Assembly: GCA_040954595.2 (NCBI GenBank)
Contig: CM082595.2
Location: 9,176,001-9,240,000, forward strand
Reading direction: 5' to 3'
DNA: 64,000 nt
From: Balanoglossus misakiensis
Taxonomy: Eukaryota; Hemichordata
In this document: positions 13,500-27,000 of the stretch, piece after piece
How the letters are laid out: each line of letters starts with the position of its first letter
Position numbering within the stretch: the first letter of the stretch is position 1
The notes under the pieces: generated by a model
Seen by the model: the letters and a program-made list of their open reading frames with translations, nothing else
Told to the model about the DNA's origin: nothing
The model's database searches: none
Made by a program: the position numbers and the translations under genes

Positions 13500-16400
13500 A
13501 AACGGGTGAGAATCATCAAAAAATGACACATTTTCGACTTTGCAAAATCTCAACATTTAGTCGATTTTTGAAAAAAATCATGGTTGAAAATCATCAAAAA
13601 ATGACAAAATTTTCGACTTTGCAAAATCTCAACATTCGTCGATTTTTGAAAAAAATCATGGGTGAAAATCATCAAAAAATGACAAATTTTCGACTTTGCA
13701 AAATCTCAACATTTCGTCGATTTTTGAAAAAAATCATGGGTGAAAATCATCAAAAAATGACACATTTTCGACTTTGCAAAATCTCAAAATTTCGTCGATT
13801 TTTGAAAAAAATCATGGGTGAAAATCATCAAAAAATGACACATTTTCGACTTTGCAAAATCTCAAAATTTCGTCGATTTTTGAAAAAAAATCATGGGTGA
13901 AAATCATCAAAAAATGACAAATTTTGAAAAAAAAACGGGTGAAAATCATCAAAAAATGACACATTTTCGACTTTGCAAAATCTCAAAATTTCGTCGATTT
14001 TTGAAAAAAAATCATGGGTGAAAATCATCAAAAAATGACAAATTTTCGTCTTTGCAAAATCTCAAAATTTCGTCCATTTTTGAAAAAAATCATGGGGGAA
14101 AATCATCAAAAAATGACAAATTTTCGACTTTGCAAAATCTCAAAATTTCGTCGATTTTTGAAAAAAATCATGGGTGAAAATCATCAAAAAATGACAAATT
14201 TTCGACTTTGCAAAATCTCAAAATTTCGTCGATTTTTGAAGAAAATCATGGGTGAAAATCATCAAAAAATGACAAATTTTCGACTTTGCAAAATCTCAAA
14301 ATTTCGTCGATTTTTGAAAAAATCATGGGGGAAAATCATCAAAAAATTACAAATTTTCGACTGCAAAATCTCAAAATTTCGTCGATTTTTGAAAAAATCA
14401 TGGGTGAAAATCATGAAAAAATGACAAATTTTCGACTTTGCAAAATCTGAAAATTTCGTCGATTTTTGAAAAAAATCATGGGGAAAATGATCAAAAAATG
14501 ACAAATTTTCGACTGCAAAATCTCAAAATTTCGTCAATTTTGAAAAAAATCATGGGTGAAAATCATCAAAAAATGACAATTTTTTTACTGCAAAATCTCA
14601 AAATTTCATCGATTTTTGAAAAAATCATGGGTGAAAATCATCAAAAAATGATAAATTTTCGACTTTGCAAAATCTCAAAATTTCGTCGATTTTTGAAGAA
14701 AATCAAGGGTGAAAATCATCAAAAAATGACACATTTTCGACTTTGCAAAATCTCAAAATTTCGTCGATTTTTGAAAAAAAATCATGGGTGAAAACCATCA
14801 AAAAATGACAAATTTTCGACTTTGCAAAATCTCAAAATTTCGTCGATTTTTGAAGAAAATCATGGGTGAAAATCATCAAAAAATGATAAATTTTCGACTT
14901 TGCAAAAATCTCAAAATTTCGTCGATTTTTGAAGAAAATCAAGGGTGAAAATCATCAAAAAATGACAAAATTTTCGACTTTGTAAAATCACAAAATTTCG
15001 TCGATTTTTGAAAAAAAATCATGAATGAAAATCATCAAAAAATGACAAAATTTTCGACTTTGAAAAATCACAAAATTTCGTCGATTTTTGAAAAAAAATC
15101 ATGGGTGAAAATCATGAAAAAATGACAAATTTTGAAAAAAAACCGGGTGAAAATCATCAAAAAATGACACATTTCGACTTTGCAAAATCTCAACATTTCG
15201 TCGATTTTTGAAAAAAATCATGGGTGAAAATCATCAAAAAATGACAAATTTTCGACTTTGCAAAATCTCAACATTTCGTCGATTTTTGAAAAAAATCATG
15301 GGTGAAAATCATCAAAAAATGACACATTTTCGACTTTGCAAAATCTCAAAATTTCGTCGATTTTTGAAAAAAATCATGGGTGAAAATCATCAAAAAATGA
15401 CACATTTTCGACTTTGCAAAATCTCAAAATTTCGTCGATTTTTGAAAAAAATCATGGGTGAAAATCATCAAAAAATGACAAATTTTGAAAAAAAACGGGT
15501 GAAAATCATCAAAAAATGACACATTTTCGACTTTGCAAAATCTCAAAATTTCGTCGATTTTTGAAAAAAAATCATGGGTGAAAATCATCAAAAAATGACA
15601 AATTTTCGTCTTTGCAAAATCTCAAAATTTCGTCCATTTTTGAAAAAAAATCATGGGGGAAAATCATCAAAAAATGACAAATTTTCGACTTTGCAAAATC
15701 TCAAAATTTCGTCGATTTTTGAAAAAAATCATGGGTGAAAATCATCAAAAAATGACAAATTTTCGACTTTGCAAAATCTCAAAATTTCGTCGATTTTTGA
15801 AGAAAATCATGGGTGAAAATCATCAAAAAATGACAAATTTTCGACTTTGCAAAATCTCAAAATTTCGTCGATTTTTGAAAAAAATCATGGGGGAAAATCA
15901 TCAAAAAATTACAAATTTTCGACTGCAAAATCTCAAAATTTCGTCGATTTTTGAAAAAATCATGGGTGAAAATCATGAAAAAATGACAAATTTTCGACTT
16001 TGCAAAATCTGAAAATTTCGTCGATTTTTGAAAAAAATCATGGGGGAAAATGATCAAAAAATGACAAATTTTCGACTGCAAAATCTCAAAATTTCGTCAA
16101 TTTTGAAAAAAATCATGGGTGAAAATCATCAAAAAATGACAATTTTTTTACTGCAAAATCTCAAAATTTCATCGATTTTTGAAAAAAATCATGGGTGAAA
16201 ATCATCAAAAAATGATAAATTTTTCGACTTTGCAAAATCTCAAAATTTCGTCGATTTTTGAAGAAAATCAAGGGTGAAAATCATCAAAAAATGACACATT
16301 TTCGACTTTGCAAAATCTCAAAATTTCGTCGATTTTTGAAAAAAAATCATGGGTGAAAACCATCAAAAAATGACAAATTTTCGACTTTGCAAAATCTCAA

Positions 16401-18230
16401 AATTTCGTCGATTTTTGAAGAAAATCATGGGTGAAAATCATCAAAAAATGATAAATTTTCGACTTTGCAAAATCTCAAAATTTCGTCGATTTTTGAAGAA
16501 AATCAAGGGTGAAAATCATCAAAAAATGACAAAATTTTCGACTTTGTAAAATCACAAAATTTCGTCGATTTTTGAAAAAAAATCATGAATGAAAATCATC
16601 AAAAAATGACAAAATTTTCGACTTTGAAAAATCACAAAATTTCGTCGATTTTTGAAAAAAAATCATGGGTGAAAATCATGAAAAAATGACAAATTTTGAA
16701 AAAAAACCGGGTGAAAATCATCAAAAAATGACACATTTTCGACTTTGCAAAATCTCAACATTTCGTCGATTTTTGAAAAAAATCATGGGTGAAAATCATC
16801 AAAAAATGACAAATTTTCGACTTTGCAAAATCTCAACATTTCGTCGATTTTTGAAAAAAATCATGGGTGAAAATCATCAAAAAATGACACATTTTCGACT
16901 TTGCAAAATCTCAAAATTTCGTCGATTTTTGAAAAAAATCATGGGTGAAAATCATCAAAAAATGACACATTTTCGACTTTGCAAAATCTCAAAATTTCGT
17001 CGATTTTTGAAAAAAAATCATGGGTGAAAATCATCAAAAAATGACAAATTTTGAAAAAAAAACGGGTGAAAATCATCAAAAAATGACACATTTTCGACTT
17101 TGCAAAATCTCAAAATTTCGTCGATTTTTGAAAAAAAATCATGGGTGAAAATCATCAAAAAATGACAAATTTTCGTCTTTGCAAAATCTCAAAATTTCGT
17201 CCATTTTTGAAAAAAAATCATGGGGGAAAATCATCAAAAAATGACAAATTTTCGACTTTGCAAAATCTCAAAATTTCGTCGATTTTTGAAAAAAATCATG
17301 GGTGAAAATCATCAAAAAATGACAAATTTTCGACTTTGCAAAATCTCAAAATTTCGTCGATTTTTGAAGAAAATCATGGGTGAAAATCATCAAAAAATGA
17401 CAAATTTTCGACTTTGCAAAATCTCAAAATTTCGTCGATTTTTGAAAAAAATCATGGGGGAAAATCATCAAAAAATTACAAATTTTCGACTGCAAAATCT
17501 CAAAATTTCGTCGATTTTTGAAAAAATCATGGGTGAAAATCATGAAAAAATGACAAATTTTCGACTTTGCAAAATCTGAAAATTTCGTCGATTTTTGAAA
17601 AAAATCATGGGGGAAAATGATCAAAAAATGACAAATTTTCGACTGCAAAATCTCAAAATTTCGTCAATTTTGAAAAAAATCATGGGTGAAAATCATCAAA
17701 AAATGACAATTTTTTTACTGCAAAATCTCAAAATTTCATCGATTTTGAAAAAAATCATGGGTGAAAATCATCAAAAAATGATAAATTTTCGACTTTGCAA
17801 AATCTCAAAATTTCGTCGATTTTTGAAGAAAATCAAGGGTGAAAATCATCAAAAATGACACATTTTCGACTTTGCAAAATCTCAAAATTTCGTCGATTTT
17901 TGAAAAAAAATCATGGGTGAAAACCATCAAAAAATGACAAATTTTCGACTTTGCAAAATCTCAAAATTTCGTCGATTTTTGAAGAAAATCATGGGTGAAA
18001 ATCATCAAAAAATGATAAATTTTCGACTTTGCAAAATCTCAAAATTTCGTCGATTTTTGAAGAAAATCAAGGGTGAAAATCATCAAAAAATGACAAATTT
18101 TCGACTTTGTAAAATCACAAAATTTCGTCGATTTTTGAAAAAAATCATGAATGAAAATCATCAAAAAATGACAAAATTTTCGACTTTGAAAAATCACAAA
18201 ATTTCGTCGATTTTTGAAAAAAAATCATGG
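13500..18230. repeat. Higher-order repeat block, about 1.56 kb period
   Basis: The diagnostic monomer reading TTTTCGTCTTTGC with GTCCATTTTTG occurs near 14041, 15601 and 17168, spacings of 1560 and 1567 bp. The multi-monomer segment 15653-16012 recurs at 17220-17579, exactly 1567 bp on, with the same translated pattern. The monomer reading CATGAATGAAAATC also recurs once per unit in the later copies. Copies differ mainly in A-run length. The block edges are approximate because neighbouring sequence is made of the same monomers. Confidence 0.7.
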
Positions 18231-21200
18231 GTGAAAATCATGAAAAAATGACAAATTTTGAAAAAAAACCGGGTGAAAATCATCAAAAAATGACACATTT
18301 TCGACTTTGCAAAATCTCAACATTTAGTCGATTTTTGAAAAAAATCATGGTTGAAAATCATCAAAAAATGACAAAATTTTCGACTTTGCAAAATCTCAAC
18401 ATTTCGTCGATTTTTGAAAAAAAATCATGGGTGAAAATCATCAAAAAATGACAAATTTTCGACTTTGCAAAATCTCAACATTTCGTCGATTTTTGAAAAA
18501 AATCATGGGTGAAAATCATCAAAAAATGACAAATTTTCGACTTCGCAAAATCTCAAAATTTCGTCGATTTTTGAAAAAAATCATGGGTGAAAATCATCAA
18601 AAAATGACACATTTTCGACTTTGCAAAATCTCAAAATTTCGTCGATTTTTGAAAAAAAATCATGGGTGAAAATCATCAAAAAATGACAAATTTTGAAAAA
18701 AAACGGGTGAAAATCATCAAAAAATGACACATTTTCGACTTTGCAAAATCTCAAAATTTCGTCGATTTTTGAAGAAAATCATGGGTGAAAATCATCAAAA
18801 AATGACAAATTTTCGACTTTGCAAAATCTCAAAATTTCGTCGATTTTTGAAAAAAAAATCATGGGGGAAAATCATCAAAAAATTACAAATTTTCGACTGC
18901 AAAATCTCAAAATTTCGTCGATTTTTGAAAAATCATGGGTGAAAATCATGAAAAAATGACAAATTTTCGACTTTGCAAAATCTGAAAATTTCGTCGATTT
19001 TTGAAAAAAATCATGGGGGAAAATGATCAAAAAATGACAAATTTTCGACTGCAAAATCTCAAAATTCCGTCAATTTTGAAAAAAATCATGGGTGAAAATC
19101 ATCAAAAAATGACAATTTTTTTACTGCAAAATCTCAAAATTTCATCGATTTTTGAAAAAAATCATGGGTGAAAATCATCAAAAAATGATAAATTTTCGAC
19201 TTTGCAAAATCTCAAAATTTCGTCGATTTTTGAAGAAAATCAAGGGTGAAAATCATCAAAAAATGACAAAATTTTCGACTTTGTAAAATCACAAAATTTC
19301 GTCGATTTTTGAAAAAAAATCATGGTTGAAAATCATCAAAAAATGACAAAATTTTCGACTTTGAAAATCACAAAATTTCGTCGATTTTTGAAAAAAATCA
19401 TGGGTGAAAATCATGAAAAAATGACAAATTTTGAAAAAAAAACGGTGAAAATCATCAAAAAATGACACATTTTCGACTTTGCAAAATCTCAACATTTCGT
19501 CGATTTTTTAAAAAAAATTGTTGAAAATCATCAAAAAATGACAAATTTTCGACTTCGCAAAATCTCAAAATTTCGTCGATTTTTGAAAAAAATCATGGGT
19601 GAAAATCATCAAAAAATGACACATTTTCGACTTTGCAAAATCTCAAAATTTCGTCGATTTTTGAAAAAAAATCATGGGTGAAAATCATCAAAAAATGACA
19701 AATTTTGAAAAAAAACGGGTGAAAATCATCAAAAAATGACACATTTTCGACTTTGCAAAATCTCAAAATTTCGTCGATTTTTGAAAAAAAATCATGGGTG
19801 AAAATCATCAAAAAATGACAATTTTGAAAAAAAAACGGGTGAAAATCATCAAAAAATGACACATTTTCGACTTTGCAAAATCTCAAAATTTCGTCGATTT
19901 TTGAAGAAAATCATGGGTGAAAATCATCAAAAAATGACAAATTTTCGACTTTGCAAAATCTCAAAATTTCGTCGATTTTTGAAAAAAATCATGGGGGAAA
20001 ATCATCAAAAAATTACAAATTTTCGACTGCAAAATCTCAAAATTTCGTCGATTTTTGAAAAAATCATGGGTGAAAATCATGAAAAATGACAAATTTTCGA
20101 CTTTGCAAAATCTGAAAATTTCGTCGATTTTTGAAAAAAATCATGGGGGAAAATGATCAAAAAATGACAAATTTTCGACTGCAAAATCTTAAAATTTCGT
20201 CAATTTTGAAAAAAATCATGGGTGAAAATCATCAAAAAATGACAATTTTTTTACTGCAAAATCTCAAAATTTCATCGATTTTTGAAAAAAATCATGGGTG
20301 AAAATCATCAAAAAATGATAAATTTTCGACTTTGCAAAATCTCAAAATTTCGTCGATTTTTGAAGAAAATCAAGGGTGAAAATCATCAAAAAATGACAAA
20401 ATTTTCGACTTTGTAAAATCACAAAATTTCGTCGATTTTTGAAAAAAAATCATGGTTGAAAATCATCAAAAAATGACAAAATTTTCGACTTTGAAAAATC
20501 ACAAAATTTCGTCGATTTTTGAAAAAAAATCATGGGTGAAAATCATGAAAAAATGACAAATTTTGAAAAAAAAACGGGTGAAAATCATCAAAAAATGACA
20601 CATTTTCGACTTTGCAAAATCTCAACATTTCGTCGATTTTTTAAAAAAAATTGTTGAAAATCATCAAAAAATGACAAATTTTCGACTTCGCAAAATCTCA
20701 AAATTTCGTCGATTTTTGAAAAAAATCATGGGTGAAAATCATCAAAAAATGACACATTTTCGACTTTGCAAAATCTCAAAATTTCGTCGATTTTTGAAAA
20801 AAAACGGGGGAAAATCATCAAAAAATGACAAATTTTCGACTTTGCAAAATCTCAAAATTTCGTCGATTTTTGAAAAAAATCATGGGTGAAAATCATCAAA
20901 AAATGACAAATTTTCGTCTTTGCAAAATCTCAAAATTTCGTCCATTTTTGAAACAAAATCATGGGTAAAAATCATCAAAAATGACAAATTTTCGTCTTTG
21001 CAAAATCTCAAATTTTCGTCGATTTTTGAAAAAAATCATGGTTGAAAATCATCAAAAAATGACAAAATTTTCGAATTTGTAAAATCACAAAATTTCGTCG
21101 ATTTTGAAAAAAATCATAGGTTCGTCGATTTTAAAAAAAAAAAAACATGGGTGAAAATCATCAAAAAATGACAAATATTGAAAAAAAACGGGTGAAAATC

Positions 21201-21539
21201 ATCAAAAAATGACACATTTTCGTCGACTTTGCAAAATCTCAAAATTTCGTCGATTTTTGAAAAAAATCATGGGGGAAAATGATCAAAAAATGACAAATTT
21301 TCGACTGCAAAAACTCAAAATTTCATCAATTTTGAAAAAAATCATGGGTGAAAATCATCAAAAATGACAAATTTTCCTCTTTGCAAAATCTATAAATTTC
21401 GTCGATTTTTGAAAAATTTTCAACTTTGCAAAATCTCAAAATTTCGTCGATTTTTGAAAAAAATCATGGGGGAAAATCATCAAAAAATGACAAATTTTCG
21501 ACTGCAAAATCTCAAAATTTCGTCGATTTTTGAAATAAA

Positions 21540-22800
21540 TCATTGTTGAAAATTATCAAAAATTGACAAATTTTCCTCTTTGCAAAATCTCAAAATTTCG
21601 TCGATTTTTTGAAAAAAGACGGGTGAAAATCATCTAAAAATGACAAATTTTCGACTTTGCAAAATCTCAAAATTTCGTCGATTTTTGAAAAAAATCTTGG
21701 GTGAAAATCATCAAAAAATGACACATTTTCGACTTTGCAAAATCTCAAAATTTCGTCGATTTTTGAAAAAAAATCATGGGTGAAAATCATCAAAAAATGA
21801 CAAATTTTCGTCTTTGCAAAATCTCAAAATTTCGTCCATTTTTGAAAAAAAATCATGGGGGAAAATCATCAAAAAATTACAAATTTTCGACTTTGCAAAA
21901 TCTCAAAATTTCGTCGATTTTTGAAAAAATCATGGGTGAAAATCATGAAAAAATGACAAATTTTCGACTTTGCAAAATCTGAAAATTTCGTCGATTTTTG
22001 AAAAAAATCATGGGGGAAAATGATCAAAAAATGACAAATTTTCGACTGCAAAATCTCAAAATTTCGTCAATTTTGAAAAAAATCATGGGTGAAAATCATC
22101 AAAAAATGACAATTTTTTTACTGCAAAATCTCAAAATTTCATCGATTTTTGAAAAAAATCATGGGTGAAAATCATCAAAAAATGATAAATTTTCGACTTT
22201 GCAAAATCTCAAAATTTCGTCGATTTTTGAAGAAAATCAAGGGTGAAAATCATCAAAAAATGACACATTTTCGACTTTGCAAAATCTCAAAATTTCGTCG
22301 ATTTTTGAAAAAAAATCATGGGTGAAAACCATCAAAAAATGACAAATTTTCGACTTTGCAAAATCTCAAAATTTCGTCGATTTTTGAAGAAAATCATGGG
22401 TGAAAATCATCAAAAAATGATAAATTTTCGACTGCAAAATCTCAAAATTTCGTCGATTTTTGAAATAAATCATTGTTGAAAATTATCAAAAATTGACAAA
22501 TTTTCCTCTTTGCAAAATCTCAAAATTTCGTCGATTTTTTGAAAAAAGACGGGTGAAAATCATCTAAAAATGACAAATTTTCGACTTTGCAAAATCTCAA
22601 AATTTCGTCGATTTTTGAAAAAAATCTTGGGTGAAAATCATCAAAAAATGACACATTTTCGACTTTGCAAAATCTCAAAATTTCGTCGATTTTTGAAAAA
22701 AAATCATGGGTGAAAATCATCAAAAAATGACAAATTTTCGTCTTTGCAAAATCTCAAAATTTCGTCCATTTTTGAAAAAAAATCATGGGGGAAAATCATC
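21540..22800. repeat. 930 bp duplication inside the satellite
   Basis: The segment around 21540-21868 reappears around 22470-22798 with a 930 bp offset. It carries unusual markers: GAAATAAATCATTGTTG, an AAAAATTGACAAATTTTCC junction, GAAAAAAGACGGG, and a CATCTAAAAATGAC variant. Positions 21590-21793 and 22520-22723 translate identically on the minus strand. This points to a recent local duplication by unequal exchange or replication slippage. Confidence 0.7.
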
Positions 22801-24058
22801 AAAAAATTACAAATTTTCGACTGCAAAATCTCAAAATTTCGTCGATTTTTGAAAAAATCATGGGTGAAAATCATGAAAAAATGACAAATTTTCGACTTTG
22901 CAAAATCTGAAAATTTCGTCGATTTTTGAAAAAAATCATGGGGGAAAATGATCAAAAAATGACAAATTTTCGACTGCAAAATCTCAAAATTTCGTCAATT
23001 TTGAAAAAAATCATGGGTGAAAATCATCAAAAAATGACAATTTTTTTACTGCAAAATCTCAAAATTTCATCGATTTTTGAAAAAAATCATGGGTGAAAAT
23101 CATCAAAAAATGATAAATTTTCGACTTTGCAAAATCTCAAAATTTCGTCGATTTTTGAAGAAAATCAAGGGTGAAAATCATCAAAAAATGACACATTTTC
23201 GACTTTGCAAAATCTCAAAATTTCGTCGATTTTTGAAAAAAAATCATGGGTGAAAACCATCAAAAAATGACAAATTTTCGACTTTGCAAAATCTCAAAAT
23301 TTCGTCGATTTTTGAAGAAAATCATGGGTGAAAATCATCAAAAAATGATAAATTTTCGACTTTGCAAAATCTCAAAATTTCGTCGATTTTTGAAGAAAAT
23401 CAAGGGTGAAAATCATCAAAAAATGACAAAATTTTCGACTTTGTAAAATCACAAAATTTCGTCGATTTTTGAAAAAAAATCATGAATGAAAATCATCAAA
23501 AAATGACAAAATTTTCGACTTTGAAAAATCACAAAATTTCGTCGATTTTTGAAAAAAAATCATGGGTGAAAATCATGAAAAAATGACAAATTTTGAAAAA
23601 AAACCGGGTGAAAATCATCAAAAAATGACACATTTTCGACTTTGCAAAATCTCAACATTTAGTCGATTTTTGAAAAAAATCATGGTTGAAAATCATCAAA
23701 AAATGACAAAATTTTCGACTTTGCAAAATCTCAACATTTCGTCGATTTTTGAAAAAAAATCATGGGTGAAAATCATCAAAAAATGACAAATTTTCGACTT
23801 TGCAAAATCTCAACATTTCGTCGATTTTTGAAAAAAATCATGGGTGAAAATCATCAAAAAATGACAAATTTTCGACTTCGCAAAATCTCAAAATTTCGTC
23901 GATTTTTGAAAAAAATCATGGGTGAAAATCATCAAAAAATGACACATTTTCGACTTTGCAAAATCTCAAAATTTCGTCGATTTTTGAAAAAAAATCATGG
24001 GTGAAAATCATCAAAAAATGACAAATTTTGAAAAAAAACGGGTGAAAATCATCAAAAA

Positions 24059-27000
24059 ATGACACATTTTCGACTTTGCAAAATCTCAAAATTTCGTCGA
24101 TTTTTGAAGAAAATCATGGGTGAAAATCATCAAAAAATGACAAATTTTCGACTTTGCAAAATCTCAAAATTTCGTCGATTTTTGAAAAAAATCATGGGGG
24201 AAAATCATCAAAAAATTACAAATTTTCGACTGCAAAATCTCAAAATTTCGTCGATTTTTGAAAAAATCATGGGTGAAAATCATGAAAAAATGACAAATTT
24301 TCGACTTTGCAAAATCTGAAAATTTCGTCGATTTTTGAAAAAAATCATGGGGGAAAATGATCAAAAAATGACAAATTTTCGACTGCAAAATCTCAAAATT
24401 CCGTCAATTTTGAAAAAAATCATGGGTGAAAATCATCAAAAAATGACAATTTTTTTACTGCAAAATCTCAAAATTTCATCGATTTTTGAAAAAAATCATG
24501 GGTGAAAATCATCAAAAAATGATAAATTTTCGACTTTGCAAAATCTCAAAATTTCGTCGATTTTTGAAGAAAATCAAGGGTGAAAATCATCAAAAAATGA
24601 CAAAATTTTCGACTTTGTAAAATCACAAAATTTCGTCGATTTTTGAAAAAAAATCATGGTTGAAAATCATCAAAAAATGACAAAATTTTCGACTTTGAAA
24701 AATCACAAAATTTCGTCGATTTTTGAAAAAAATCATGGGTGAAAATCATGAAAAAATGACAAATTTTGAAAAAAAAACGGTGAAAATCATCAAAAAATGA
24801 CACATTTTCGACTTTGCAAAATCTCAACATTTCGTCGATTTTTTAAAAAAAATTGTTGAAAATCATCAAAAAATGACAAATTTTCGACTTCGCAAAATCT
24901 CAAAATTTCGTCGATTTTTGAAAAAAATCATGGGTGAAAATCATCAAAAAATGACACATTTTCGACTTTGCAAAATCTCAAAATTTCGTCGATTTTTGAA
25001 AAAAAATCATGGGTGAAAATCATCAAAAAATGACAAATTTTGAAAAAAAACGGGTGAAAATCATCAAAAAATGACACATTTTCGACTTTGCAAAATCTCA
25101 AAATTTCGTCGATTTTTGAAAAAAAATCATGGGTGAAAATCATCAAAAAATGACAAATTTTGAAAAAAAAACGGGTGAAAATCATCAAAAAATGACACAT
25201 TTTCGACTTTGCAAAATCTCAAAATTTCGTCGATTTTTGAAGAAAATCATGGGTGAAAATCATCAAAAAATGACAAATTTTCGACTTTGCAAAATCTCAA
25301 AATTTCGTCGATTTTTGAAAAAAATCATGGGGGAAAATCATCAAAAAATTACAAATTTTCGACTGCAAAATCTCAAAATTTCGTCGATTTTTGAAAAAAT
25401 CATGGGTGAAAATCATGAAAAAATGACAAATTTTCGACTTTGCAAAATCTGAAAATTTCGTCGATTTTTGAAAAAAATCATGGGGGAAAATGATCAAAAA
25501 ATGACAAATTTTCGACTGCAAAATCTCAAAATTCCGTCAATTTTGAAAAAAATCATGGGTGAAAATCATCAAAAAATGACAATTTTTTTACTGCAAAATC
25601 TCAAAATTTCATCGATTTTTGAAAAAAATCATGGGTGAAAATCATCAAAAAATGATAAATTTTCGACTTTGCAAAATCTCAAAATTTCGTCGATTTTTGA
25701 AGAAAATCAAGGGTGAAAATCATCAAAAAATGACAAAATTTTCGACTTTGTAAAATCACAAAATTTCGTCGATTTTTGAAAAAAAATCATGGTTGAAAAT
25801 CATCAAAAAATGACAAAATTTTCGACTTTGAAAAATCACAAAATTTCGTCGATTTTTGAAAAAAATCATGGGTGAAAATCATGAAAAAATGACAAATTTT
25901 GAAAAAAAAACGGTGAAAATCATCAAAAAATGACACATTTTCGACTTTGCAAAATCTCAACATTTCGTCGATTTTTTAAAAAAAATTGTTGAAAATCATC
26001 AAAAAATGACAAATTTTCGACTTCGCAAAATCTCAAAATTTCGTCGATTTTTGAAAAAAATCATGGGTGAAAATCATCAAAAAATGACACATTTTCGACT
26101 TTGCAAAATCTCAAAATTTCGTCGATTTTTGAAAAAAAATCATGGGTGAAAATCATCAAAAAATGACAAATTTTGAAAAAAAACGGGTGAAAATCATCAA
26201 AAAATGACACATTTTCGACTTTGCAAAATCTCAAAATTTCGTCGATTTTTGAAAAAAAATCATGGGTGAAAATCATCAAAAAATGACAAATTTTGAAAAA
26301 AAAACGGGTGAAAATCATCAAAAAATGACACATTTTCGACTTTGCAAAATCTCAAAATTTCGTCGATTTTTGAAGAAAATCATGGGTGAAAATCATCAAA
26401 AAATGACAAATTTTCGACTTTGCAAAATCTCAAAATTTCGTCGATTTTTGAAAAAAATCATGGGGGAAAATCATCAAAAAATTACAAATTTTCGACTGCA
26501 AAATCTCAAAATTTCGTCGATTTTTGAAAAAATCATGGGTGAAAATCATGAAAAAATGACAAATTTTCGACTTTGCAAAATCTGAAAATTTCGTCGATTT
26601 TTGAAAAAAATCATGGGGGAAAATGATCAAAAAATGACAAATTTTCGACTGCAAAATCTTAAAATTTCGTCAATTTTGAAAAAAATCATGGGTGAAAATC
26701 ATCAAAAAATGACAATTTTTTTACTGCAAAATCTCAAAATTTCATCGATTTTTGAAAAAAATCATGGGTGAAAATCATCAAAAAATGATAAATTTTCGAC
26801 TTTGCAAAATCTCAAAATTTCGTCGATTTTTGAAGAAAATCAAGGGTGAAAATCATCAAAAAATGACAAAATTTTCGACTTTGTAAAATCACAAAATTTC
26901 GTCGATTTTTGAAAAAAAATCATGGTTGAAAATCATCAAAAAATGACAAAATTTTCGACTTTGAAAAATCACAAAATTTCGTCGATTTTTAAAAAAAAAA

